This document shows, one piece after another, positions 9,352 to 16,985 of a stretch of 64,000 bases of DNA; within the stretch, counting starts at the first letter, position 1, and each line of letters begins with the position of its first letter. This stretch comes from Lentilactobacillus laojiaonis (GTDB lineage: Bacteria > Bacillota > Bacilli > Lactobacillales > Lactobacillaceae): assembly GCF_020616595.1 (NCBI RefSeq), contig NZ_CP085278.1, positions 62,001 through 126,000 of the forward strand. The letters run 5' to 3'. The notes under the pieces were generated by a model. The model saw only the letters and a program-made list of their open reading frames with translations, had not been told where the DNA came from and made no database searches. Made by a program: the position numbers and the translations under genes.

Positions 9352-9395
9352 TTATCATAACTAAGTGATATAATGTATACATGGAGGTGTAGCAA

Positions 9396-9911
9396 ATGAA
9401 CGACCAAAAACAATATGAACAATGGAAAAATAAAATTAGTACAATTGAATTACCTCATTGGAATGAATTACCTAAATTCGATCTTTATATGGATCAAGTC
9501 GTAGCACTAATTAATGGTATTCTGGGACCGTTAGGAGTTGAAACCATTACCGCCTCAATGATTAATAATTATGTTAAAAATAAGGCAATTATGGCTCCTA
9601 ATAAAAAGAAGTATCAAACTATGCAAATTGCTGACATTATTTTAATTAATTTATTAAAACCGACATTTTCTTTAGGTATGATTCGTGAAGGAATTGACCA
9701 AATAACTGCTAATAAATATCCGCAACAAGCTTATGATGATTTTATTGATCGCTTTACTAACTCATTAAGAAAATTAAAGAAAACTGATGAACCGGTAACT
9801 GCTGAAAATTTATCAGACGAACTAAGCCAGGTCGCTGTTGATGCGATTATTAATCGGATTAAAACTCAGAAGATTTTAGAAATTATCAATAAGCCGATTC
9901 AAAAGGTATAA
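9396..9911 (+). CDS. DUF1836 family protein
   Basis: The 171-residue soluble protein matches the DUF1836 pattern of Firmicutes: an N-terminal helical segment with ITASMINNYVKNK resembling the recognition helix of a MerR-like winged HTH, and a helical C-terminal half. No enzyme motif is visible. These proteins are probably transcriptional regulators of unknown targets. GGAGGT precedes the ATG. It sits 44 bp after the P-type ATPase on the same strand, so co-transcription is possible, and it is closed by a terminator before adhE. Confidence 0.7.
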   Translation: MNDQKQYEQWKNKISTIELPHWNELPKFDLYMDQVVALINGILGPLGVETITASMINNYVKNKAIMAPNKKKYQTMQIADIILINLLKPTFSLGMIREGIDQITANKYPQQAYDDFIDRFTNSLRKLKKTDEPVTAENLSDELSQVAVDAIINRIKTQKILEIINKPIQKV

Positions 9912-9939
9912 TAAGTGAAAATGTAAACTATACCGTAAA

Positions 9940-9953
9940 TGGTATCGCTTTCA
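9940..9953. promoter_or_regulatory. Possible cre (CcpA) site upstream of adhE
   Basis: TGGTATCGCTTTCA fits TGNAANCGNTTNCA at nine of ten fixed positions. It lies in the 3' region of the DUF1836 transcript, before its terminator and about 115 bp upstream of the adhE -35 element. Confidence 0.3.
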
Positions 9954-9989
9954 TAATATATATCCATGATAATAAAAAAAGTTCAAGAC

Positions 9990-10018
9990 AAAACGCCTAT
10001 TTATAGGCGTTTTTTTAT
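9990..10018 (+). terminator. Intrinsic terminator between DUF1836 and adhE
   Basis: AAACGCCTAT pairs with ATAGGCGTTT around a short loop, followed by a T run. It separates adhE from upstream transcription. Confidence 0.85.
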
Positions 10019-10056
10019 TTTTTAGAAATAATTTGTGTATTTTTGAACAAAAAGTA

Positions 10057-10106
10057 TTTACATTTGAAATGGATGTGTTATTATATGTTTGTGAAATAAA
10101 TAACTA
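10057..10106 (+). promoter_or_regulatory. adhE promoter with possible Rex half-site
   Basis: TTTACA (10057-10062) and TATTAT (10079-10084) are spaced by 16 bp. Just downstream, at 10089-10106, TTGTGAAAT matches the left half of the Rex operator perfectly, while the right half keeps only about five of nine bases. Rex senses NADH/NAD and commonly represses adhE, so position and function agree; the operator itself is imperfect. Confidence 0.45.
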
Positions 10107-10133
10107 TAACTTTTTTCTACGGAGGAAGATATA

Positions 10134-12767
10134 ATGGCAAAAACAAGCGCACCTAAAAAACCTGAAACTAAACCTGAAAAAGAAACTACTGAAGTCGATA
10201 CTGTTATCAACAAATTAGTTGCTAACGCTCAAGAAGCATTAAAAGAAATGGAATCATTTGATCAAGAAAAAGTTGATTACATTACCCACCAAATGGTAAT
10301 GGCAGGGGTTGATCAACACATGAATTTAGCAATCATGGCTGCTGATGAAACTGGCCGTGGAATTGCTGAAGATAAAGCAATCAAAAACTTGTTTGCTACT
10401 GAAGAAATTTGGAACACTATTAAAGATCACAAAACTGTCGGTGTAGTTAAAGACGACAAAGAAAAACAATTAATCGAAGTTGCTGAACCACTTGGTGTTT
10501 TAGCCGGAATTACTCCCGTTACTAACCCAACTTCAACTACTTTATTTAAATCAATCATTTCAATGAAATCAAGAAATCCAATTATTTTTAGTTTCCACCC
10601 ACAAGCAATGAAATCATCAGTTGCTGCTGCTAAAGTATTATTGGATGCTGCGGTAGCTGCTGGGGCACCTAAAGGCCTTATCCAATGGATTGAAGAACCT
10701 AGCCTTGAAGCAACTACTAAATTAATTAATCATCCCGATGTTGCAAGTACTTTAGCAACTGGTGGTCCTGGCATGGTTAAAGCTGCTTATTCAACTGGTA
10801 AACCTGCCTTAGGGGTTGGTCCTGGTAATGGTCCAGTTTATATTGAAAAAACTGCTAACATCCGTCGTGCCGTTAACGATTTAGTACTTTCAAAAACTTT
10901 TGATAATGGGATGATTTGTGCCACTGAAAATAGTGCTGTAATTGATGAAACTATCTACGATGAAATTAAAGCATTATTAATTGAAAATGGCGTCTTCTTC
11001 ATTAAAGATAGTGACAAGGCAAAACTTGCTGATGCTATGTTTGATCCAAAACGTGGTAGTGTTAGAGGCCCTATCGCTGGTCAATCAGCTAAGAAAATTG
11101 CTGAATTAGCTGGGATTGAAGTTCCAGCTGATACTAAGGTTTTAGCTGCTGAAATGACTAATAATGAAATCGGTAAAGATTTCCCACTTTCAAGTGAAAA
11201 ACTTTGTCCAGTACTTAGTGTTTACCGAGTAAGTGGACATGAAGAAGCCTTCGATGTTTGTGAACGATTACTTGATCATGGTGGACTTGGTCATACTGTA
11301 GGTATCCAATCTAGTGATGATGATCTAATCTTAGAATTTGGTAAACAAATGAAAGCCTCACGTGTGATTGTTAATACTCCAACTGGTTTAGGTGGTATTG
11401 GTGATCTATACAATGAAATGACTGCTTCACTAACTCTTGGTACTGGTTCATGGGGAAGTAACTCAATTTCTCATAACCTTACTGACTATGACTTATTAAA
11501 TATTAAAACTATCGCAAAGAGAAGAAATAATATGCAATGGATGAAATTACCTCGAATTTACTTTGAAAAAGATTCTGTACGTTACCTTGAACAAATGTCA
11601 GATGTAAATAAAGTATTTATCGTAACTAGTCCTTCAATGATTAAGCATGGTTACGTAGATACAGTTGTTAATGAATTACACAACCGTCCAAATCAAGTAG
11701 AATATGCTATATTCTCAGATGTTGAACCGGACCCATCAACTGATACAGTTAACCGTGGGGTTGCCCAAATGAACGAATTCCAACCTGATACAATTATTGC
11801 CTTAGGTGGTGGTTCTCCATTAGATGCTGCTAAGAACATGTGGTTATTCTATGAAGATCCAAATGCTAGTTTCTTTGGCGCAAAACAAAAATTCTTGGAT
11901 ATCAGAAAACGTGCTTATAAGTTAAATAAAGCTAAAAAAGCTCAATTTGTTGCTATCCCAACTACCTCAGGTACTGGTTCAGAAGTAACTCCATTCGCAG
12001 TTATTACTGACAAGAAAACTCATGTTAAATACCCATTAGCTGACTACGCTTTAACCCCCGATGTTGCTATTGTTGACCCTCAATTTGTAGAAACTGTGCC
12101 AAAGGCAACTGTTGCAGCTTCTGGATTAGATGTATTAAGTCACGGTATGGAATCATTTGTATCAGTTATGGCTTCTGATTACACTCGTCCATACTCATTA
12201 CAAGCAATTAAATTAGTCTTTGATAACTTAACTGCTTCATACAATGGTGATAAACAAGCTCGTGCAGAAATGCATAATGCTGCTACTCTTGCTGGTATGG
12301 CCTTTGGTAATGCCTTCTTAGGTATTAATCACTCAATTGCCCACAAACTTGGTGGTGAATTTGGAATTACCCATGGTATTGCCATTGCAATTACTATGCC
12401 ACACGTAATTCGTTTTAATGCTAAGAAACCTGAAAAATTCACTGCATGGCCAAAATATGAATACTTCCGTGCAACTGAAGACTATGCAACTATTGCAAGA
12501 TATATTGGTTTAACTGGTAAGACTGATGAAGAATTAGTTGAAAAACTAGTACAAAAAATGATTGATTTAGCACATTCAGTTGGTGTTTCATTAAGTCTAA
12601 AAGACTGGGGTGTTGATAAGAAACACTTTGAAGATACTGTGGATGACTTAGCTAAATTAGCTTACGAAGATCAATGTACTACTGCTAACCCTAAAGAACC
12701 ATTAATGGCAGAATTGAAACAAATTATGATTGATGAATATGATGGTAAGGGTGTAGAAACTAAATAG
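10134..12767 (+). CDS. adhE: Bifunctional acetaldehyde-CoA/alcohol dehydrogenase
   Basis: Reduces acetyl-CoA to acetaldehyde and then ethanol, recycling two NADH; in heterofermenters it balances the redox of the pentose phosphate branch. The 877 residues hold both halves. The aldehyde dehydrogenase domain (about 25-460) has the catalytic cysteine in DNGMICATENS. The iron-dependent alcohol dehydrogenase domain (about 470-870) has the NAD-binding GGGSPLDAAK and the metal-ligand region LSHGMES and SIAHKLGGEFGITHG. AdhE usually forms spirosomes. GGAGGA precedes the ATG. The Lys/Glu/Thr-rich first 25 residues are an extension. Full length matters because fructophilic relatives have lost this gene. 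Confidence 0.98.
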   Translation: MAKTSAPKKPETKPEKETTEVDTVINKLVANAQEALKEMESFDQEKVDYITHQMVMAGVDQHMNLAIMAADETGRGIAEDKAIKNLFATEEIWNTIKDHKTVGVVKDDKEKQLIEVAEPLGVLAGITPVTNPTSTTLFKSIISMKSRNPIIFSFHPQAMKSSVAAAKVLLDAAVAAGAPKGLIQWIEEPSLEATTKLINHPDVASTLATGGPGMVKAAYSTGKPALGVGPGNGPVYIEKTANIRRAVNDLVLSKTFDNGMICATENSAVIDETIYDEIKALLIENGVFFIKDSDKAKLADAMFDPKRGSVRGPIAGQSAKKIAELAGIEVPADTKVLAAEMTNNEIGKDFPLSSEKLCPVLSVYRVSGHEEAFDVCERLLDHGGLGHTVGIQSSDDDLILEFGKQMKASRVIVNTPTGLGGIGDLYNEMTASLTLGTGSWGSNSISHNLTDYDLLNIKTIAKRRNNMQWMKLPRIYFEKDSVRYLEQMSDVNKVFIVTSPSMIKHGYVDTVVNELHNRPNQVEYAIFSDVEPDPSTDTVNRGVAQMNEFQPDTIIALGGGSPLDAAKNMWLFYEDPNASFFGAKQKFLDIRKRAYKLNKAKKAQFVAIPTTSGTGSEVTPFAVITDKKTHVKYPLADYALTPDVAIVDPQFVETVPKATVAASGLDVLSHGMESFVSVMASDYTRPYSLQAIKLVFDNLTASYNGDKQARAEMHNAATLAGMAFGNAFLGINHSIAHKLGGEFGITHGIAIAITMPHVIRFNAKKPEKFTAWPKYEYFRATEDYATIARYIGLTGKTDEELVEKLVQKMIDLAHSVGVSLSLKDWGVDKKHFEDTVDDLAKLAYEDQCTTANPKEPLMAELKQIMIDEYDGKGVETK

Positions 12768-12773
12768 ATTAAT

Positions 12774-12807
12774 AAAAAAAGCGAATCCAATAGGATTCGC
12801 TTTTTTT
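12774..12807. terminator. Bidirectional terminator between adhE and dacA
   Basis: AAAAAAAGCGAATCC pairs with GGATTCGCTTTTTTT around a four-base loop; A and T tracts on both sides let it serve both convergent genes. Confidence 0.88.
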
Positions 12808-12816
12808 ATTGAAATA

Positions 12817-14118
12817 TTATTTTAGTAAATAAAACATGAAAAAATCTTTGGTGATAATTCCAGAAAAGTTAAAGAACGCTTTGATTTTATCCCATAAGCT
12901 TTGCTTTTTTGATTGTTTTTTAGCTTCTTCTTTAGCTTTAACTTTTTGGACTTGTTCTTTACTGCCGACATTTTTATCTGCTACTAATTTTACGTTAGCT
13001 TGATAAGGGTAGTTTTTAGAATCAACTTTTGCCGTAGCAATTTTTTCACCTTTAGCAACGGGATCGTTGTTAGTAACATCTTTTTTAACGCTGGTTTCGA
13101 TTCCTTTGTTAGGATCTTCGGCGTCATGCCACATTTTAACTTTATTTTCTGTAGGAGTGGCCTTAACTTCGGTATTTTGTTGCTTATAAACTCTAGTCTT
13201 TACTGGAATAGCTCCGTAAGTTAAATTTTCATTGATATCATCAATTAAGGTATTGGTAGTAGAAAAACTACTGTTACTTCCTAAAATGGTAGCAATTAAT
13301 TGACGACCATCATGATAATAGGTAGTAATTAAACAAAGTCCAGCTTGCTCAGTGTAACCAGTTTTTAAACCATCGACATGGTGATCTTTAACATAGTAAC
13401 TATCACCTTTTAAGAGACGATTAGAGTTGGTTAATTTTTCACCCGCTACCGTTAACTCGTGTTTACTACTCCAATCCTTAACATAAGGATAGTCGTCGAC
13501 TAATTTTTGAGCAACGGTAGTAATGGCTTTGGCACTAACTTGGTTATAGTCCTTGTTAGATGAACCAGATTTTTCGTAATTAAATTTCTTAAGATCATAA
13601 TTTTCTAGTCCCGAACTACTTACAAAATGAGCGTTTAAATGCCATTTTTTACTTTGTTCATTCATCATATCAATGAAACGATTATTATTACCCGCCACTT
13701 TTTCACCAAGAGTAATGGCTGCTGAGTTGGAAGAAGCTACTAGAGCAGCTTGGTATAGTTGACGAATACTGTATTTCTTAGTAGCTTTCATTTTAAAAGA
13801 ACCAAGTGAATCATCGTTACTCATAGTAATTAACGGTTTACTAATAGTTGTTTCTTCATTCCATTGAATTTTTTTATTTTTAATCGCATCACTAGTTAGA
13901 TACAAAGTCATTATTTTGGCTAAACTAGCAATCGGTAACTTTTGGTTAGCATTCTTTTGGTATAGAATTTGACCACTTTTAGCATCGATCACATAAGCAG
14001 CTTTAGCATCGGAAGCCGATTCATCATTTAGTTGGGCTGCTTTGGCATTGGAACCGAAGATCGGCGCTGTCAAAATACTAATAAAGGCAATACTAGATAG
14101 TAGAAATTTGTGTTTCAT
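12817..14118 (-). CDS. dacA: D-alanyl-D-alanine carboxypeptidase (PBP5 family)
   Basis: A low-molecular-weight penicillin-binding protein that trims the terminal D-alanine of peptidoglycan stem peptides outside the cell. The 433-residue product has a signal peptide (cleavage near AKA, residue 27) and the three serine-peptidase motifs in order: SLAK (SxxK, residue 65), SSN (SxN, near 130) and KTG (near 250). A PBP5_C-type beta-domain and a C-terminal segment ending in hydrophobic residues, which probably attaches to the membrane, follow. The ATG at 14118 has a GGGGGG ribosome binding site. Convergent with adhE and sharing its terminator. Confidence 0.94.
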   Translation of the reverse strand: MKHKFLLSSIAFISILTAPIFGSNAKAAQLNDESASDAKAAYVIDAKSGQILYQKNANQKLPIASLAKIMTLYLTSDAIKNKKIQWNEETTISKPLITMSNDDSLGSFKMKATKKYSIRQLYQAALVASSNSAAITLGEKVAGNNNRFIDMMNEQSKKWHLNAHFVSSSGLENYDLKKFNYEKSGSSNKDYNQVSAKAITTVAQKLVDDYPYVKDWSSKHELTVAGEKLTNSNRLLKGDSYYVKDHHVDGLKTGYTEQAGLCLITTYYHDGRQLIATILGSNSSFSTTNTLIDDINENLTYGAIPVKTRVYKQQNTEVKATPTENKVKMWHDAEDPNKGIETSVKKDVTNNDPVAKGEKIATAKVDSKNYPYQANVKLVADKNVGSKEQVQKVKAKEEAKKQSKKQSLWDKIKAFFNFSGIITKDFFMFYLLK

Positions 14119-14211
14119 ATATTACATTCCCCCCTATAAAGTTACTTAACAGAAGTATAGCACTAAACCAAAATTGTTATTCAAATAAAGCAATGCGAAA
14201 TATTTAGATAA

Positions 14212-14244
14212 AATAAAGGAGCAAGTAATATTTTCTTGCTCCTT
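14212..14244 (-). terminator. Terminator-like hairpin after the small membrane-protein gene
   Basis: AAGGAGCAAG pairs with CTTGCTCCTT around a nine-base loop; on the minus strand a T-rich but interrupted run follows. Confidence 0.6.
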
Positions 14245-14313
14245 GGGGTTTAATTAAGATAGTGAATGATTTTAAACATATACTGGGTATCGTATTATTG
14301 ATTGCATAACTTT

Positions 14314-14574
14314 CTACTTACGATTAGCCAAAAAACTAGTAATCTGTAAAATTTTTAGTGTTGAATTATCAGTAGTTAAATTGATAACATAGTTTTTGGT
14401 ACCTGGAGATTGAATATCTACTTTTTTGTTTAACCATAATCTAAGTAAGCTAATTAAAACCAAAATGATAGCAATTCCCAAAATAATTAGAATTAAGGAA
14501 TTTAAGTTCAGTGCGGCGATATCGAATGAAGAACTAATGTTTCCGAATAATTTATTTATAAGCATATTTTTCAT
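14314..14574 (-). CDS. Small hypothetical membrane protein
   Basis: An 86-residue product with one strong hydrophobic segment (about residues 24-46, LNSLILIILGIAIILVLISL) flanked by a short N-terminus and a polar C-terminal tail. I do not recognise the family. The longer reading from a TTG at 14616 has no ribosome binding site; the ATG at 14574 is preceded only by a weak AGGCAGG at some distance, so the start is uncertain. A terminator-like hairpin follows, which supports a real transcript. No link to the flanking genes is evident. Confidence 0.4.
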   Translation of the reverse strand: MKNMLINKLFGNISSSFDIAALNLNSLILIILGIAIILVLISLLRLWLNKKVDIQSPGTKNYVINLTTDNSTLKILQITSFLANRK

Positions 14575-14739
14575 TGGGTCTGACCTGCCTTTCTTCGTTA
14601 AAAGTGCATGTAACAAATACCCAATTATCTAAATCACCCACTATCTAGTAACTGCTTTTAGTTTAGCAAAATAATTATTAAAACGTTATTGAAACGACTT
14701 GCAAAATTTAAATAAAAATTAAAGATCTGAGGAGTTATT

Positions 14740-15372
14740 GTGAATAAATTATCAATAGTTAAAGAGTTTGCTCAAAACCAACTTAAAAATGATAAAACGG
14801 GTCACGATTTTAATCATATTCTAAGGGTGGTTAAAAATGCTCAGCTAATTTTAGCTGGGGAGTCGGCCAATTCGGAATTAGTGTTAGTCTCTGCTTACCT
14901 ACACGATGTTTTTGATGATAAGCTCATAGAAGATCCGGCTTCAAAACGACAAGAAGTTCGGCAAAAGTTAACCGAATTGGGATATCCAAGTAATTTTATT
15001 GATCAAGTTTTTGAAATCATCGATAACATGTCCTTTAGCGCTAATTTAGCACAAAAAAAGACCCTCTCGATTGAAGGTCAGATTGTACAGGATGCGGATC
15101 GATTGGATGCAATTGGAGCCGTTGGCATTGCTCGGGCTTTCTATTATGGAGGTCACTTTGGTGAAACTATGTATGACCCAGAAATTTTACCCCGCCAACA
15201 AATGAATAAGACGGCGTATCGGCAACCCGGAACGGTTATTAATCATTTTTACGAAAAACTATTAAAACTAAAGGACCAAATGAATACGATAACGGCACAA
15301 ACAATCGCAAAGCAACGCCAACGTTTCATGTTAGATTTTTTAGAAAAGTTTAAAAGCGAGTGGGGTCAGTAA
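14740..15372 (+). CDS. HD-domain phosphohydrolase
   Basis: The 210-residue cytosolic protein carries the HD superfamily metal-binding pattern: GHDFNHILRV (first His/Asp), YLHDVFDD (the HD pair) and DADRLDAIGAVGIAR (the distal Asp). This is the arrangement of YedJ/YpgQ-type enzymes, thought to hydrolyse phosphate bonds in nucleotides. The start is GTG at 14740, six bases after GAGGAG. It converges with the YbaK-like gene with only four bases between the stop codons, so no separate terminator fits. Confidence 0.88.
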   Translation: MNKLSIVKEFAQNQLKNDKTGHDFNHILRVVKNAQLILAGESANSELVLVSAYLHDVFDDKLIEDPASKRQEVRQKLTELGYPSNFIDQVFEIIDNMSFSANLAQKKTLSIEGQIVQDADRLDAIGAVGIARAFYYGGHFGETMYDPEILPRQQMNKTAYRQPGTVINHFYEKLLKLKDQMNTITAQTIAKQRQRFMLDFLEKFKSEWGQ

Positions 15373-15376
15373 GTTA

Positions 15377-15880
15377 CTATTCTTTTAGATCGACTATAGT
15401 TCCTTGGACTAAATTGATTAAATCATGGGGATTAAGTTTAACGGAACGGCCAATTTGACCAGATGATACCATAATTGTATCGGCTTCATTGGCTTCAGTA
15501 TCTAAATAAATAGGGTACTTATGTTTTTCCCAAATTCCAATGGGAGTATTAGCCCCATGTTCATAGCCGGTAGTTTTGACTAAATCTTTTAAGGGCACCA
15601 TACCGACTTTTTTATTACCAGATGCCTTAGCTAATTTTTTATAGCTTAAATGTTCATCAATCGGTAATACGCCAACTAGGGGACCGGTTTTGTCACCAAT
15701 TAAAGCTAAAGTTTTGTAAATTAAGTGTTGGTCTTGTTCAGCATGTTTTTGGATATTTAGCTGGGCCACGTCACCATCTTGATAAGTTTCAAAAACCATT
15801 TGTTCATATGGAATTTTATGTTTATCTAAAATCTGTTCAACAAGAGTTTTTTTGATTTTTGATTTATTTTTTTTAGACAT
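15377..15880 (-). CDS. ybaK: YbaK/EbsC-type aminoacyl-tRNA deacylase
   Basis: The 167-residue protein belongs to the YbaK/ProX editing-domain family, which removes cysteine wrongly loaded on tRNA-Pro. Family marks are the N-terminal LVEQILDKHKIPYE, the block KTLALIGDKTGPLVGVLPID with its conserved lysine, the region GYEHGANTPIGI, and IMVSSGQIGRSVKLNP near the C-terminus. A very basic N-terminus (MSKKNKSKIKK) precedes the domain. AGAGGT precedes the ATG at 15880. It is divergent from the GntR regulator by about 108 bp. Substrate preference within the family is inferred from the overall match. Confidence 0.9.
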   Translation of the reverse strand: MSKKNKSKIKKTLVEQILDKHKIPYEQMVFETYQDGDVAQLNIQKHAEQDQHLIYKTLALIGDKTGPLVGVLPIDEHLSYKKLAKASGNKKVGMVPLKDLVKTTGYEHGANTPIGIWEKHKYPIYLDTEANEADTIMVSSGQIGRSVKLNPHDLINLVQGTIVDLKE

Positions 15881-15988
15881 TTTTTTACCTCTGTAATAAT
15901 AGTTATCAAATTTATTTTACATTTTAAGTATAATAATCTGGTATACTTTATCAATAGAAATTAATCGAACGAAATTTAAGGAGTAGTA

Positions 15989-16720
15989 ATGGCTGATTTA
16001 GTATATCGAACCGTAATGGTTGATTTAAAAAATAGAATACAGGCCGATGAATTTAAATCCCAACGTTTACCTGATGAACGAAGCTTAAGCGAAGAGTATG
16101 GAGTTAGTCGTAGTACGATTAAGCGAGCTTTAAACATATTAGCTAATCAGGGAATTATTTTTAAAAAGCGAGGCTCGGGATCTTTTATTAATCCCTTGTA
16201 CCAAAAGAATCGGACTATCTTCCAGTATGGTGGATCTAACCTAGGAGTTACAGATAGTTTTATAAGTAACGGAAAAACTTCTCAAATTAAATTATTAGAT
16301 TTTAAAGTTATTCCAGCTGATGAAGAATTACAAAAAGATCTCTTCCTTAATTCAGGGGACTTCGTATATGAAATTAAACGATTACGTTTATTTGATAATC
16401 AACCATTTATGATTGAAATTGGCTATATTCCTATTAAATTAGCGCCGGAACTCTCAGCGGAAATAGTTAGTAGTTCAATATTCAATTATATGGAAGAGCA
16501 AGCTGGCAAATCAGTTACTAAGTCATTCATGTCTATTATGGCCGAACCTTCTAATGCTGAAGATCAAGAATTATTGTGTCTAACGCCTACAGAACCGGTA
16601 GGTATAATGGAAGGCATCTTTTTCTTAGATGATGGAACGCCTTTTGAAGTTTCTAATATGCGCCTACATTATAAATATTTAAAATTTAATACCTTCGTAG
16701 ATTTAAACGAAAATGCCTAG
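15989..16720 (+). CDS. GntR family (HutC/UTRA type) transcriptional regulator
   Basis: The 243-residue regulator has an N-terminal winged helix-turn-helix (about 1-70: LPDERSLSEEYGVSRSTIKRALNILANQGIIFKKRGSGSF) and a UTRA effector-binding domain (about 85-235), the HutC subfamily layout. Such proteins bind sugar phosphates or amino acids and usually control neighbouring genes. It lies directly upstream of xfp in the same orientation, separated by a terminator and an intergenic region rich in GGACC/GGTCC half-sites, so xfp is the likely target. AAGGAG precedes the ATG. Confidence 0.9.
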   Translation: MADLVYRTVMVDLKNRIQADEFKSQRLPDERSLSEEYGVSRSTIKRALNILANQGIIFKKRGSGSFINPLYQKNRTIFQYGGSNLGVTDSFISNGKTSQIKLLDFKVIPADEELQKDLFLNSGDFVYEIKRLRLFDNQPFMIEIGYIPIKLAPELSAEIVSSSIFNYMEEQAGKSVTKSFMSIMAEPSNAEDQELLCLTPTEPVGIMEGIFFLDDGTPFEVSNMRLHYKYLKFNTFVDLNENA

Positions 16721-16754
16721 AAGAAAGTTAATCTTAACTTTCTTCTATTTTTTT
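16718..16754 (+). terminator. Intrinsic terminator of the GntR gene
   Basis: A 14-bp perfect stem TAGAAGAAAGTTAA with its complement and a two-base spacing, followed by seven T residues. The stop codon overlaps its first bases. Confidence 0.87.
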
Positions 16755-16783
16755 ATTAATTTAACCATTAATAATGGACTAAA

Positions 16784-16894
16784 CGGTCAAAACCCTTCAT
16801 AATGTAAGTAGTTGTAATGGTTTAGGACCGCTTTTAATAATTGGACCGTATCAATTTATAAAAAGGTTGACTTTTTATATAAATCGTATATTAT
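16784..16894 (+). promoter_or_regulatory. xfp promoter and candidate GntR operators
   Basis: TTGACT (16867-16872) and TATTAT (16889-16894), 16 bp apart, form a good promoter, followed by an unusually long leader of about 85 bases. Upstream lie GGACCG at 16825-16830 and 16843-16848 and the reverse motif CGGTC at 16784-16788. The second copy sits inside an imperfect palindrome with AATTG/CAATT arms at 16839-16856, ten bases before the -35. These are plausible sites for the adjacent GntR regulator. Confidence 0.45.
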
Positions 16895-16985
16895 TGAGGG
16901 TGTAAAAATAACTAATTCGATTGGTAATTTTTACGAGTATTCTATTGCAAACTTACTTTTAATATTAAAAAGGAGTGTTACTCAC

